DNA of 54,112 nt, taken from Deltaproteobacteria bacterium ADurb.Bin207 (GTDB taxonomy: Bacteria > Myxococcota_A > Polyangia > Polyangiales > Polyangiaceae). Under the pieces are notes generated by a model that worked only from the letters and a program-made list of their open reading frames with translations, was not told where the DNA came from and made no database searches. The stretch spans positions 1-54,112 of the forward strand of contig MWCO01000036.1 of assembly GCA_002070115.1 (NCBI GenBank). The letters are read 5' to 3'. The stretch's first letter is position 1; every line of letters begins with the position of its first letter. Positions 26,722-34,411 of this stretch are shown in pieces. Position numbers and translations under genes: made by a program.

Positions 26722-27249
26722 TCAGTGCGTGATGGTGAGGGGAGAGACGGAAGCGGGGGGAAGCGCGGATGAATCAGGGGCCAAGGCATGGGGGTCTTGC
26801 ACTTTCACCCACACGCCTTCTCCAAGATGACGGAATGCCACGGTATGGGTTTGTGCATCGAGTGGTGAGCCGCCATCTTGTGAGCGCTCGACGGCGATGA
26901 CGACGATCACCTCGATCTGGGCTTTTTGAGCTTCGCGTTTGACTGCATCCAAGACACGAGAGGCAATTTTTTGCTGTATGGGGTCGGAGATCAGATCGGA
27001 TGTATAACGGACGAGGAGTCCTTGCTTTCCCTCGACCGTGATTGGCAGCATTTGTACCGGGCCTTGGCCTTCCAACTCGGCGATGGGAGCCTGATTGGCA
27101 GCGGAGGAACTGGCCAATCGAAGCGAGGATAGGGAGGAAGCGGAGCGCGCATCCTCGGGGGACAAGATGCGAACGGCGATCACGATTCCGACGATGAGGG
27201 CCACACAGGCGCCTGCCACGAATAGTAGCGTATTGGATTGACGTTCCAT
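26722..27249 (-). CDS. Single-pass membrane protein of unknown function
   Basis: The ATG at 27249 was chosen because the membrane helix (about 8-28, LLFVAGACVALIVGIVIAVR) then follows at once. The 175-residue product has a Ser/Ala-rich stretch and then a periplasmic domain of alpha/beta type, with GLLVRYTSDLISDPIQQKIA and VIVVIAVERSQDGG. No family is recognised. It is divergent from the M29-like peptidase gene. Confidence 0.6.
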   Translation of the reverse strand: MERQSNTLLFVAGACVALIVGIVIAVRILSPEDARSASSLSSLRLASSSAANQAPIAELEGQGPVQMLPITVEGKQGLLVRYTSDLISDPIQQKIASRVLDAVKREAQKAQIEVIVVIAVERSQDGGSPLDAQTHTVAFRHLGEGVWVKVQDPHALAPDSSALPPASVSPLTITH

Positions 27250-27412
27250 GAGGATCCTTGCTGCCATACCTGGGTAACGAGGTCCCACGATGATGGATTG
27301 GGGGATGGGTTCGAGGGATAATGACAGCCTGTGAAGTCTTTCTCCACGTGGGAAGATACGTCAAGCACTGGCCTCGGCATACGATTCTGAGCTATGGGAT
27401 AGGACACGGATC

Positions 27413-28456
27413 GTGAGTCAATATCGACGTTATAGTTCCTCGGATCGTCTCAAGGCCGTCGACTTTTCCCTTGTGGAGTCTGCGCGACGTGTGATCGAAG
27501 GTGCGTTGTCGGTCGTGCCGGGGCAAAAGGTGCTTTTGGTGGCGGATGAGGCGCGGATCGATTTGGGCAATGCGTTGCTGGATGCTTGCCAGCAGCGAAA
27601 CGCCGACGCCACGTTGCTTGTGCTCGAGTATCTTCAACCGCGTCCGCATGCAGCCTTGCATCCCACGATCGAACAGCACCTGGCTCAAGTGGAAGCTAGC
27701 GTATTTATTGCTGGATTTGTCGAAGGGGAAGCGCAGATGCGTCGTGAATTCGTGGGATGCACGACCAGTTACCAAGTGCGTCACGCCCATATGGTGGGAG
27801 TGAGTCGACGCGCCATGCTATCCGGATTGTCGACGGATCCTCGTAGAATCGCCACGGTGGCGAGTTCGGTACGGGGTGTGTTGCGGCCACAATCGGTGTT
27901 TCGTGTACGAAGCGTGACGGGAACGGATCTCGAGGTCGTATGTGATCCTCGCCATCGCTGGGCCGAACACAGCGGAATCATTCGTCGTGGTATGTGGGAA
28001 AACCTTCCGACGGGCGAACTCATGACGACGCCTGGCAATGTGCATGGCGTATTCGTTTGTGATGCTGCCATGAGCGAAGGATTTGGTTCTCGCGAGGGAT
28101 TGCTCAAAGACAAGCCGGTGACGTTGGAGATACGGGACGGGTATGTGCGCGACGTTCAGTGTTCCCAGGGCTCGTTGGAGCGGGAAGTTCGCGCTTGGTT
28201 GCTTGGGGGGCGTTTTTTCGACCGCGTGGGGATTATCAGTCTTGGAATCAACATCGGCATCTCCAGCCCGATCGGCGAAGTCATTTGTGATCAGAACATT
28301 CCTGGTTTGCACATGTCTTTGGGTGCCACCTACGCGGAAGAAACCAGGGCCGATTGGGATGCCGATGGCCAGCTATTGTTAACCGCTCATCATCAGGATG
28401 TGGACCTCGATGGACGTCCGCTCATCCGTTCTGGGCGCTATCTCAACGTGCGCTGA
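27413..28456 (+). CDS. M29-like (aminopeptidase T/AmpS fold) protein
   Basis: The GTG at 27413 starts a 347-residue product with the M29/NicX fold signature: ENLPTGELMTTPGNVHGVFV, then LGINIG and GLHMSLGATY. Of the usual six metal ligands, the Glu in TGE and the His in GLHMSLG are clear. The place of a second Glu (here in IISLGI) and of a later His (in ADWDADGQ) look altered. So it may use metals differently or act on a non-peptide substrate, as NicX-like dioxygenases do. The stop TGA shares its last base with the truA start (TGATG). Confidence 0.75.
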   Translation: MSQYRRYSSSDRLKAVDFSLVESARRVIEGALSVVPGQKVLLVADEARIDLGNALLDACQQRNADATLLVLEYLQPRPHAALHPTIEQHLAQVEASVFIAGFVEGEAQMRREFVGCTTSYQVRHAHMVGVSRRAMLSGLSTDPRRIATVASSVRGVLRPQSVFRVRSVTGTDLEVVCDPRHRWAEHSGIIRRGMWENLPTGELMTTPGNVHGVFVCDAAMSEGFGSREGLLKDKPVTLEIRDGYVRDVQCSQGSLEREVRAWLLGGRFFDRVGIISLGINIGISSPIGEVICDQNIPGLHMSLGATYAEETRADWDADGQLLLTAHHQDVDLDGRPLIRSGRYLNVR

Positions 28457-29277
28457 TGACTTGTTGCGTGGAACGAGGCGTGCTGCTCACCCTTGCGTAT
28501 GTGGGCGGTCCATTCCATGGGTTCGTCGAACAATCGAACGTTCGAACCGTAGCGGGCGAAGTGTTGGGCGCGGTCCAACAGATCGATCCGCACGTCAAGT
28601 CGTTGCGGGGAGTGAGCCGAACGGATGCGGGTGTTCACGCTCGTGGGCAACTCGCGGCTTTCGATTCTCGGCTTACGGTTCCTCCCCGGGGCTGGTTGCT
28701 GGCGATCAATCGTCATTTGCCCGATGAGATCGCGGTTCGACATGTCGTGATGGTTCCTTGTGGTTTCGATCCACGCCGCTATGCCACGCTTAAGTGGTAT
28801 CGGTATTCCCTGCTGCGAGACGTACGTCGGGACCCTTTTCTCGATGCTGTCACATGGAGAATCGGTGGCGAGTTGGACCTACACAAGGCCCGAAAGGAAG
28901 CGAGCGATCTCGTGGGAACCCATGATTTCGCCGCGTTTCGCTCTTCCGCCGACGAACGAACTTCGACGATGCGAACGATCAGCCGTCTGACCATCGAGTC
29001 GTCGATTCATGATCCACGTGTGATTTTCATCGATGTGTGGGGTACGGGATTTCTTCACAACATGGTGCGCATCATCGTGGGAACGTTGGTGGATGTGGCT
29101 CGTGGCAAGCTCGATCTTGGCACGATGCAGCGTGGCCTGCTGACGGGTGATCGAAGTGTATTGGGTATCACGGCACCGCCTCAGGGGTTGTGTCTTCGTC
29201 ACGTCGAACTCATGGATACGGCGGAATTGGGCACGGAATGGCCGGAATCTGGCATGCAGGACACGGAGGCTTCATAA
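28456..29277 (+). CDS. truA: tRNA pseudouridine(38-40) synthase
   Basis: The ATG at 28456 overlaps the preceding stop by one base. The 273-residue product has the TruA catalytic motif GVSRTDAGVHARGQ with the nucleophilic Asp, then KWYRYSLLRD, GTHDFAAFR and FLHNMVRIIVGTLVDVARG. It makes pseudouridine at 38-40 of tRNA anticodon stems. Length is normal for the family. An earlier in-frame codon exists inside the upstream gene but would give a non-family extension. Confidence 0.95.
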   Translation: MTCCVERGVLLTLAYVGGPFHGFVEQSNVRTVAGEVLGAVQQIDPHVKSLRGVSRTDAGVHARGQLAAFDSRLTVPPRGWLLAINRHLPDEIAVRHVVMVPCGFDPRRYATLKWYRYSLLRDVRRDPFLDAVTWRIGGELDLHKARKEASDLVGTHDFAAFRSSADERTSTMRTISRLTIESSIHDPRVIFIDVWGTGFLHNMVRIIVGTLVDVARGKLDLGTMQRGLLTGDRSVLGITAPPQGLCLRHVELMDTAELGTEWPESGMQDTEAS

Positions 29278-29336
29278 GTTCGTGAAGAACATGGACAATG
29301 GATACGGATCATCATCTTTGATCGAACGGAGGTCCT

Positions 29337-30713
29337 GTGAAAACCGCTCATCATCTTATGGCTACGGTTGGTATCTACGCGCTTGGCTTGCTGCTTTGGG
29401 TAGCTCCCACGGTGACTTGGGCGCAACAGCCGTCGTCTGCGGCGGAAGCGCGAAGGTTTGCGAGCGTCTTTTCGTCGGTCGCCGAGCGAGTCCGCCCTAG
29501 TGTGGTACAACTCGAAGTTGCGGTGCGCGATGAAAGCGCCAACGTATTTCGCTGGTTCAAAGGCGTGCCTTCGGTGACCCATCCGATTCGACGAGGACTC
29601 GGATCGGGCGTCGTCATTTCGCAAACGGGTCATATCGTCACCAACAATCACGTGATTGAAGGGGCGATCGCCATCAGTGTGCGTCTTCATGACGGCCGAT
29701 TGTTGCCCGCCTCGTTGGTAGGGCGAGATTTGGCCACGGACCTGGCGGTTGTCAAAATCGATGCCACGGGTTTGCGGGCTGCTCAACTGGCGGACAGTGA
29801 TGCGGTGAAGGTGGGGGAATGGGTGATGGCCATTGGTTCACCGTTTGGGCTGGGGTATACGGTGACCACGGGAGTGCTTAGCGCGAAGGGGCGAGGGGGG
29901 CTCGGCGTCAATTCGGTCGAGGATTATCTTCAGACCGATGCATCGATCAACCCCGGCAATTCCGGAGGGCCTTTGGTGAATCTCGATGGCCACGTGATTG
30001 GCATCAACACCATGATTGTCGGTCGTGGACAAGGCATTGGTTTTGCCGTGTCTTCGAATATGGCCAAGCGAATCACCGAGCAACTCATTGCCGCGGGGCA
30101 GGTGAAGCGCGCGTGGATTGGCGCGGGAGTTCAGGATCTAACCCCTGAAATTGCGGCTCAAATGGGTGTTCCTGCCGGTTCCGGTGCCCTGGTCAATCAA
30201 GTCGTGCCTCAAGGCCCTGCTCATCTCGCGCGTATCCAAGCTGGCGACATCCTTGCTTCGGTCGATGGCAAAACGGTGCAAGACGCGCAGGACTTGATGC
30301 GCGAAGTGCTCATGCATCCGGTGGGGCAAAAAGTACGTATCGAGGTCATTCGCGCGGGAAAACGGTATGTGACCGAGGTCCAGTTGGTCGAGCGTCGCGA
30401 GTCTCAGGCTCCCCCATTGCCCATGCAACAGCGTTCCCAAGGAGGCCCTTCCCTCGGCTTGTCCCTGCGAGACATCGCCTATGGCTCGGCTCCATCGTCC
30501 GACAAACCACCACCAATGGTAGCGCAAGTCATTCAAGTGCAAGCCGGTTCGACAGCGGATCTTGCCGGGCTTCGCCCTGGTGATGTCATCATTCAGGCGG
30601 ATGGCAAATCCATGCCTACCATGGCGCAGGTGGCGGATGAGCTGAAGGATGGCAGTGTGCTATTGCTCGTTCGAAGGGAGCAAGGCGCCTTTTATGCGGC
30701 GCTCAAGCGCTGA
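29337..30713 (+). CDS. degP: HtrA/DegP-type serine protease with two PDZ domains
   Basis: The GTG at 29337 has a GGAGGT site. The 458-residue product has a signal peptide ending TWAQQ, a trypsin-like domain with the triad H105, D135 and S209 (GNSGGPL), and two PDZ domains (about 257-350 and 375-455). This is the periplasmic DegP/DegQ quality-control family. The signal shows periplasmic location. The paralogue name cannot be decided from sequence, so the symbol is by family. It follows truA by 59 bases. Confidence 0.93.
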   Translation: MKTAHHLMATVGIYALGLLLWVAPTVTWAQQPSSAAEARRFASVFSSVAERVRPSVVQLEVAVRDESANVFRWFKGVPSVTHPIRRGLGSGVVISQTGHIVTNNHVIEGAIAISVRLHDGRLLPASLVGRDLATDLAVVKIDATGLRAAQLADSDAVKVGEWVMAIGSPFGLGYTVTTGVLSAKGRGGLGVNSVEDYLQTDASINPGNSGGPLVNLDGHVIGINTMIVGRGQGIGFAVSSNMAKRITEQLIAAGQVKRAWIGAGVQDLTPEIAAQMGVPAGSGALVNQVVPQGPAHLARIQAGDILASVDGKTVQDAQDLMREVLMHPVGQKVRIEVIRAGKRYVTEVQLVERRESQAPPLPMQQRSQGGPSLGLSLRDIAYGSAPSSDKPPPMVAQVIQVQAGSTADLAGLRPGDVIIQADGKSMPTMAQVADELKDGSVLLLVRREQGAFYAALKR

Positions 30714-30789
30714 TGGGTTTGTGGCTGTGCCTGGCATGCCACATCTCCGAGGCTACGCCATAGAGAACGGCCGTTCTCATATCTCGCCG

Positions 30790-30833
30790 GGATAAATAAA
30801 TTAATAATAAAATCAAATAGATACACTTGAGTC
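30790..30833 (+). promoter_or_regulatory. AT-rich island upstream of the DUF2330-like gene
   Basis: About 40 bases of nearly pure A/T (gataaataaattaataata and following) lie in otherwise GC-rich DNA, about 45-85 bases before the start at 30877. It is a likely promoter or UP-like region. I do not see a convincing -35/-10 pair. Confidence 0.3.
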
Positions 30834-30876
30834 GGTAGCTTTCTCCGCGGCATGGCAATTGCTCTCGAAAGATGTC

Positions 30877-32733
30877 ATGCGCCTTGGGAAGGTTCTCGCG
30901 ATGGTTGCGGCATGGGGTGTTGCCACTTGGGGTGCAACGGCTTCTGCTCAGACTTTGTTGGTTGCGTCTCCCGCGGGATCGGCTGAGCCCCGTGAGATAC
31001 GAGTGGCCATCGCCTCCGGCCCTTCTCAGGTCACGACTTGGTTTTCGGTGCAATGGGAAGGAGCGGCGGACACGCTGTCCCTCATCGTTCCGGTCGTGGC
31101 TGGCGATCGGGTCGATTCGAGTACGGATGCGTGGTTCGAAGCGCTCGAGGACTGCACCTATACGCGAATTCGTCCTCCTGGTCATTTCCCGAAAACGTAT
31201 TGTGAAAACGCGGTGATACCCGAGAGTTCCGCGGTCGATCGTATCGGTGATGCGGCTCATGTCCCCACCGTTTCTCCTATGGGCGCTCCGACTTGGATGA
31301 CGATGGCGGACGTTGTGGCTTTTGCCGAACAGATGTCCGTGGAGCTATCGACGCCGGCTCTCACGGCTCTCGCTGATTGGGATGGGAAAGGATATCGGTT
31401 CTTGCGGTTTACCTACGAGGTGGAGCCGGGACGTGCCACGCTCAGGACGCTGCGTATCGCATCGACGTCGAGCAGAGCTTCCGTTCCGTTGTTGTTATCG
31501 TCCGCGGGAGCCATTCCCGTGTGGTTACGTGTTTGGCTCATCTCGGATCGTCGAGCCAATCCTGTCGAGCATTCTTGGTCGACCCTCGACTCCGATGAGG
31601 TGACATGGTCGTTGTCGGGGAAGAACCCACCTACCAACTATCGAAATCTTTTGGACAAGGCGCTCGATGGGACTTCATGGGTCGTGGACCATGTTTCTCA
31701 CGAGGCGATTTATCAGCGTGTCGGGTCGGGGTCCGCCGCGCCGATTCCATCGCTCATCGAGACGTATTTTGATCGTGCTTCGGGCTATGGAGACACGGTT
31801 TCGGATGTATCTGCTTGCGTCGAGCGCTTGAGTTCGATGCAGTCGAATGAGTGGATGGTGGGAAGGGTGTGTGCGGCGGGGGCATTGGCAAACGTACAGG
31901 GAGCGAGTTGTACGGAAGATACGCAGCCCGATCAGATCGCTGCGGATGATTTGCGATGTGGGGGCATTGCGGACGATTTGGCGTTGGCGTTGGCTGAAAA
32001 GCGACCCAAAGATGTGTGGCTTACGCGTTGGACAGGAAAGCTTGCGTCGTGGTCGGAGAGGATGAGCGATGCGTTTGTTGGGGTGGAAGGGCCGTCCCAG
32101 TCGTCGTGGATGGTGAGTGGGCAATGGGATGACGACGTTTGCCAGAAAGGGGGAGCGGGTGGAAGCGGTGCGGGCTCCTCTTCTTCCCCCACGGGGGGAT
32201 ATGGTGGGGGTTCGAACTGGTCCCCATCGCCCTATCCTGATGAAAATGTGTATGAAACCGGCGATACGGACGAGTCGTCCGTGCTTGTCGAAGGGTCGTG
32301 CTGGGGCAGCAGTGTCTATCGCTATGATGATGGCGATGAGTCGAGCTTCGGCGATTCATCGAACGATGAGGATGGCGCCTGCTCGAAGGGATCGTCGGAT
32401 TCGGAAGAAGACCAGACGTGTTCGGGGGATTCGTCGGATGGTGGGAGCGATGATTCCTGTTCGGGAGACACATCCGATTCGGAGAGTGTTGAAACCTGTT
32501 CGGGGGATTCATCGGATTCATCGAGTTCGGATGCCTGTTCGGGGGATTCATCCGCGGATACGTGTAGTGGTTCATCGAAAAATTCCGATTGTTCGATGAG
32601 CCCTCACAAGGGCAGGGGGGGGACAGGAAAAAGACTTCCTACGTCGCTATTTGGAGTTCTGTTGGCGGCAAGCGCCTTGTCGTCTCGTCGTTTACGCAAA
32701 CACGAAGAGATTCGTCATCCGCTGCGATGGTGA
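30877..32733 (+). CDS. Secreted DUF2330-like protein with Ser/Asp/Cys repeats and possible MYXO-CTERM tail
   Basis: The ATG at 30877 begins a signal ending TASAQT; a TTG at 30859 is an alternative. The 618-residue product opens with a beta-rich domain (VTTWFSVQWEGAADTLSLIV, then DAWFEALED) like DUF2330 proteins, which are frequent in Myxococcota. A Gly/Ser spacer and then a Ser/Asp/Cys-rich stretch follow, with four or five TCSGDSSD-type units (about 510-570). The end has a Cys, a Gly/Arg patch, a hydrophobic run (LFGVLLAASAL) and SSRRLRK, resembling a C-terminal sorting signal of the MYXO-CTERM kind. It is probably surface-anchored. Confidence 0.7.
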   Translation: MRLGKVLAMVAAWGVATWGATASAQTLLVASPAGSAEPREIRVAIASGPSQVTTWFSVQWEGAADTLSLIVPVVAGDRVDSSTDAWFEALEDCTYTRIRPPGHFPKTYCENAVIPESSAVDRIGDAAHVPTVSPMGAPTWMTMADVVAFAEQMSVELSTPALTALADWDGKGYRFLRFTYEVEPGRATLRTLRIASTSSRASVPLLLSSAGAIPVWLRVWLISDRRANPVEHSWSTLDSDEVTWSLSGKNPPTNYRNLLDKALDGTSWVVDHVSHEAIYQRVGSGSAAPIPSLIETYFDRASGYGDTVSDVSACVERLSSMQSNEWMVGRVCAAGALANVQGASCTEDTQPDQIAADDLRCGGIADDLALALAEKRPKDVWLTRWTGKLASWSERMSDAFVGVEGPSQSSWMVSGQWDDDVCQKGGAGGSGAGSSSSPTGGYGGGSNWSPSPYPDENVYETGDTDESSVLVEGSCWGSSVYRYDDGDESSFGDSSNDEDGACSKGSSDSEEDQTCSGDSSDGGSDDSCSGDTSDSESVETCSGDSSDSSSSDACSGDSSADTCSGSSKNSDCSMSPHKGRGGTGKRLPTSLFGVLLAASALSSRRLRKHEEIRHPLRW

Positions 32734-32759
32734 GACCATTTTTCGAGAACCTTTGGTGG

Positions 32760-32794
32760 TAACGGGATAGCGGAGGCGTATCCGCTCACGGTTA
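32760..32794. repeat. Dyad/hairpin between the DUF2330-like gene and sugE
   Basis: GCGGA (32770-32774) pairs with TCCGC (32781-32785) around a six-base loop, and TAAC (32760-32763) pairs with GTTA (32791-32794) outside it. There is no T-run after it. It could be a Rho-independent-like stop without the T-tract, or a regulatory hairpin for sugE. Confidence 0.3.
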
Positions 32795-32852
32795 TCGAAA
32801 ATCTGAAACAGGGCTGGATAAAGGGGCGTTGAGCTGCGAATAGTCCGTTTCG

Positions 32853-33176
32853 ATGGCGTGGTTCATTTTGATCTTCGCGGGACTATTCGAAATCGCCTGG
32901 CCGGTGGGGCTCAAGATCTCGCAGATGCCAGGGCGATGGGGGATGGGGTTGTTCATCGCTGTGATTGGTATGGCGGCCAGTGGGCTATTGTTGTGGTTGG
33001 CGCAACGAAGCATTCCGATTGGAACCGCCTATGCGGTATGGACGGGGATTGGTGCGGCGGGAACGTTTGTGGTTGGCGTCCTTTTTTTTGGGGATTCGCT
33101 CGGCTTGCTCCGTATGATTTCGGTGGGTTTGATCGTGGCAGGAATCATTGGTTTGAAGCTTGCTCATGGTGTTTGA
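32853..33176 (+). CDS. sugE: Small multidrug-resistance family transporter, SugE/Gdx type
   Basis: The 107-residue product has four membrane helices and the SMR motif set: MAWFILIFAGLFEIAWPVGL at the start with the essential Glu13, GTAYAVWTGIGAAGTFVVG, and GIIGLKLAHG at the end. The GLFEIAWP and GTAYAVWTGIG forms fit the SugE/Gdx branch, which exports guanidinium, rather than EmrE. I do not see a known guanidine riboswitch in the 119-base upstream gap. Confidence 0.92.
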   Translation: MAWFILIFAGLFEIAWPVGLKISQMPGRWGMGLFIAVIGMAASGLLLWLAQRSIPIGTAYAVWTGIGAAGTFVVGVLFFGDSLGLLRMISVGLIVAGIIGLKLAHGV

Positions 33177-33335
33177 TCCATGATGCAGCGGACCGCGGCG
33201 TTGATTTCAAAGCATCGGTACGATGGGCCAGGTTCACCGAAAACGGATCATTCGAGTTTGAGTGATTGTCCGTGATGTCTCATGGTGATGCACGCTCGTT
33301 GCTTCCGTGATCTGCCTTGGCTAGCTTGCGTGCTC

Positions 33336-34316
33336 ATGATGCGGATCGAACCATCCTTGACCAGGGACAAATTGCGTGAGGCATTGGACAAGACGGTGGA
33401 GGCGACGCGATTTTCCGCGTTGGGGGAGCCGTATGTGGGGAAAGTTCGCGATAATTATTCGACGAAAGATGGACGTCGATTCATTGTGGTGACCGATCGG
33501 GTGAGTGCCTTCGATCGTGTGGTGGGAACGCTTCCGTTCAAGGGACAGATTCTCAATCGAATAGCGCAGTGGTGGTTTGATCGATCACGTTCCGTGGTTC
33601 CGAACCATGTCATTCGTCCAGTCGATCCGAATATCGTCGAAGCGGTGGAGTGCAAGCCGCTCGCGGTGGAGATGGTGGTGCGGGCCTATTTGACGGGTTC
33701 CACATCGACGAGCATTTGGACTCATTATCAGAAGGGGCAGCGAAACTATTGTGGGCATATTTTGCCGGAGGGGATGCGTGTTCACCAACGTTTGCCGGAG
33801 CCGATATTGACGCCGAGCACGAAGGCGGCGCAGGGGCAACACGACGTATCGGCGTCGCGGGAACAGATCCTTGCGATGGGGCAGGTATCCGCGGGGGATT
33901 TTGATGCTGCGGCGGCGATGGCGATGAAGCTATTTGAGTTTGGTAGGCAAGTCTGTGAATCGCGAGGCTTGATCCTTGTGGACACGAAGTATGAATTCGG
34001 AAAGAAGCCAGATGGAAGCCTGGTGGTGATCGATGAAATCCATACGCCGGATTCATCGCGCTTTTGGTTTGCGGACACGTACGAAGAGCGGATGCGCAAG
34101 GGTGAGGCACCGGAGTCTTTCGACAAGGAGTATTTGAGGCGCTGGTTGAAAGCCGAGGGTTTCGTGGGGCAGGGGCCGGTTCCGTCCATCGCTGATGAAG
34201 TGAGAGTGGAGGCGGCTTACCGTTATGCTGGGATTTTCGAAGCGATCACGGGGGAACGATTCGAACCCGATTGGCAAGAGCCCATGCAACGAATGCGAAA
34301 GAATCTGGGACTATGA
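33336..34316 (+). CDS. purC: Phosphoribosylaminoimidazole-succinocarboxamide synthase
   Basis: The product of about 326 residues has the SAICAR synthetase motifs GKVRDNYS, DRVSAFDRVVG, KGQILNRIAQWWF and EMVVRAYLTGS, and the C-terminal IDEIHTPDSSRFW. It catalyses step 7/8 of de novo purine synthesis. ATG at 33336 or 33339 was chosen over 33282 because it gives the usual N-terminus. The organisation (SAICAR synthase alone, length about 300-325) is like yeast or proteobacterial long forms. Confidence 0.93.
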   Translation: MMRIEPSLTRDKLREALDKTVEATRFSALGEPYVGKVRDNYSTKDGRRFIVVTDRVSAFDRVVGTLPFKGQILNRIAQWWFDRSRSVVPNHVIRPVDPNIVEAVECKPLAVEMVVRAYLTGSTSTSIWTHYQKGQRNYCGHILPEGMRVHQRLPEPILTPSTKAAQGQHDVSASREQILAMGQVSAGDFDAAAAMAMKLFEFGRQVCESRGLILVDTKYEFGKKPDGSLVVIDEIHTPDSSRFWFADTYEERMRKGEAPESFDKEYLRRWLKAEGFVGQGPVPSIADEVRVEAAYRYAGIFEAITGERFEPDWQEPMQRMRKNLGL

Positions 34317-34411
34317 TGGGTTGGGTCCACGACGGACCTTGACACGGACGATCAAGTGGGTTGCGATCCTGTCTGGGTTTAATCTGAACGAATCCCTGAA
34401 GGAGACAGGCC

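Noticed and set aside
32734..32852. Guanidine riboswitch before sugE
   Set aside because: Two ACGG tetramers occur, but they are not in the loops of stable stems, and no ykkC consensus is seen.
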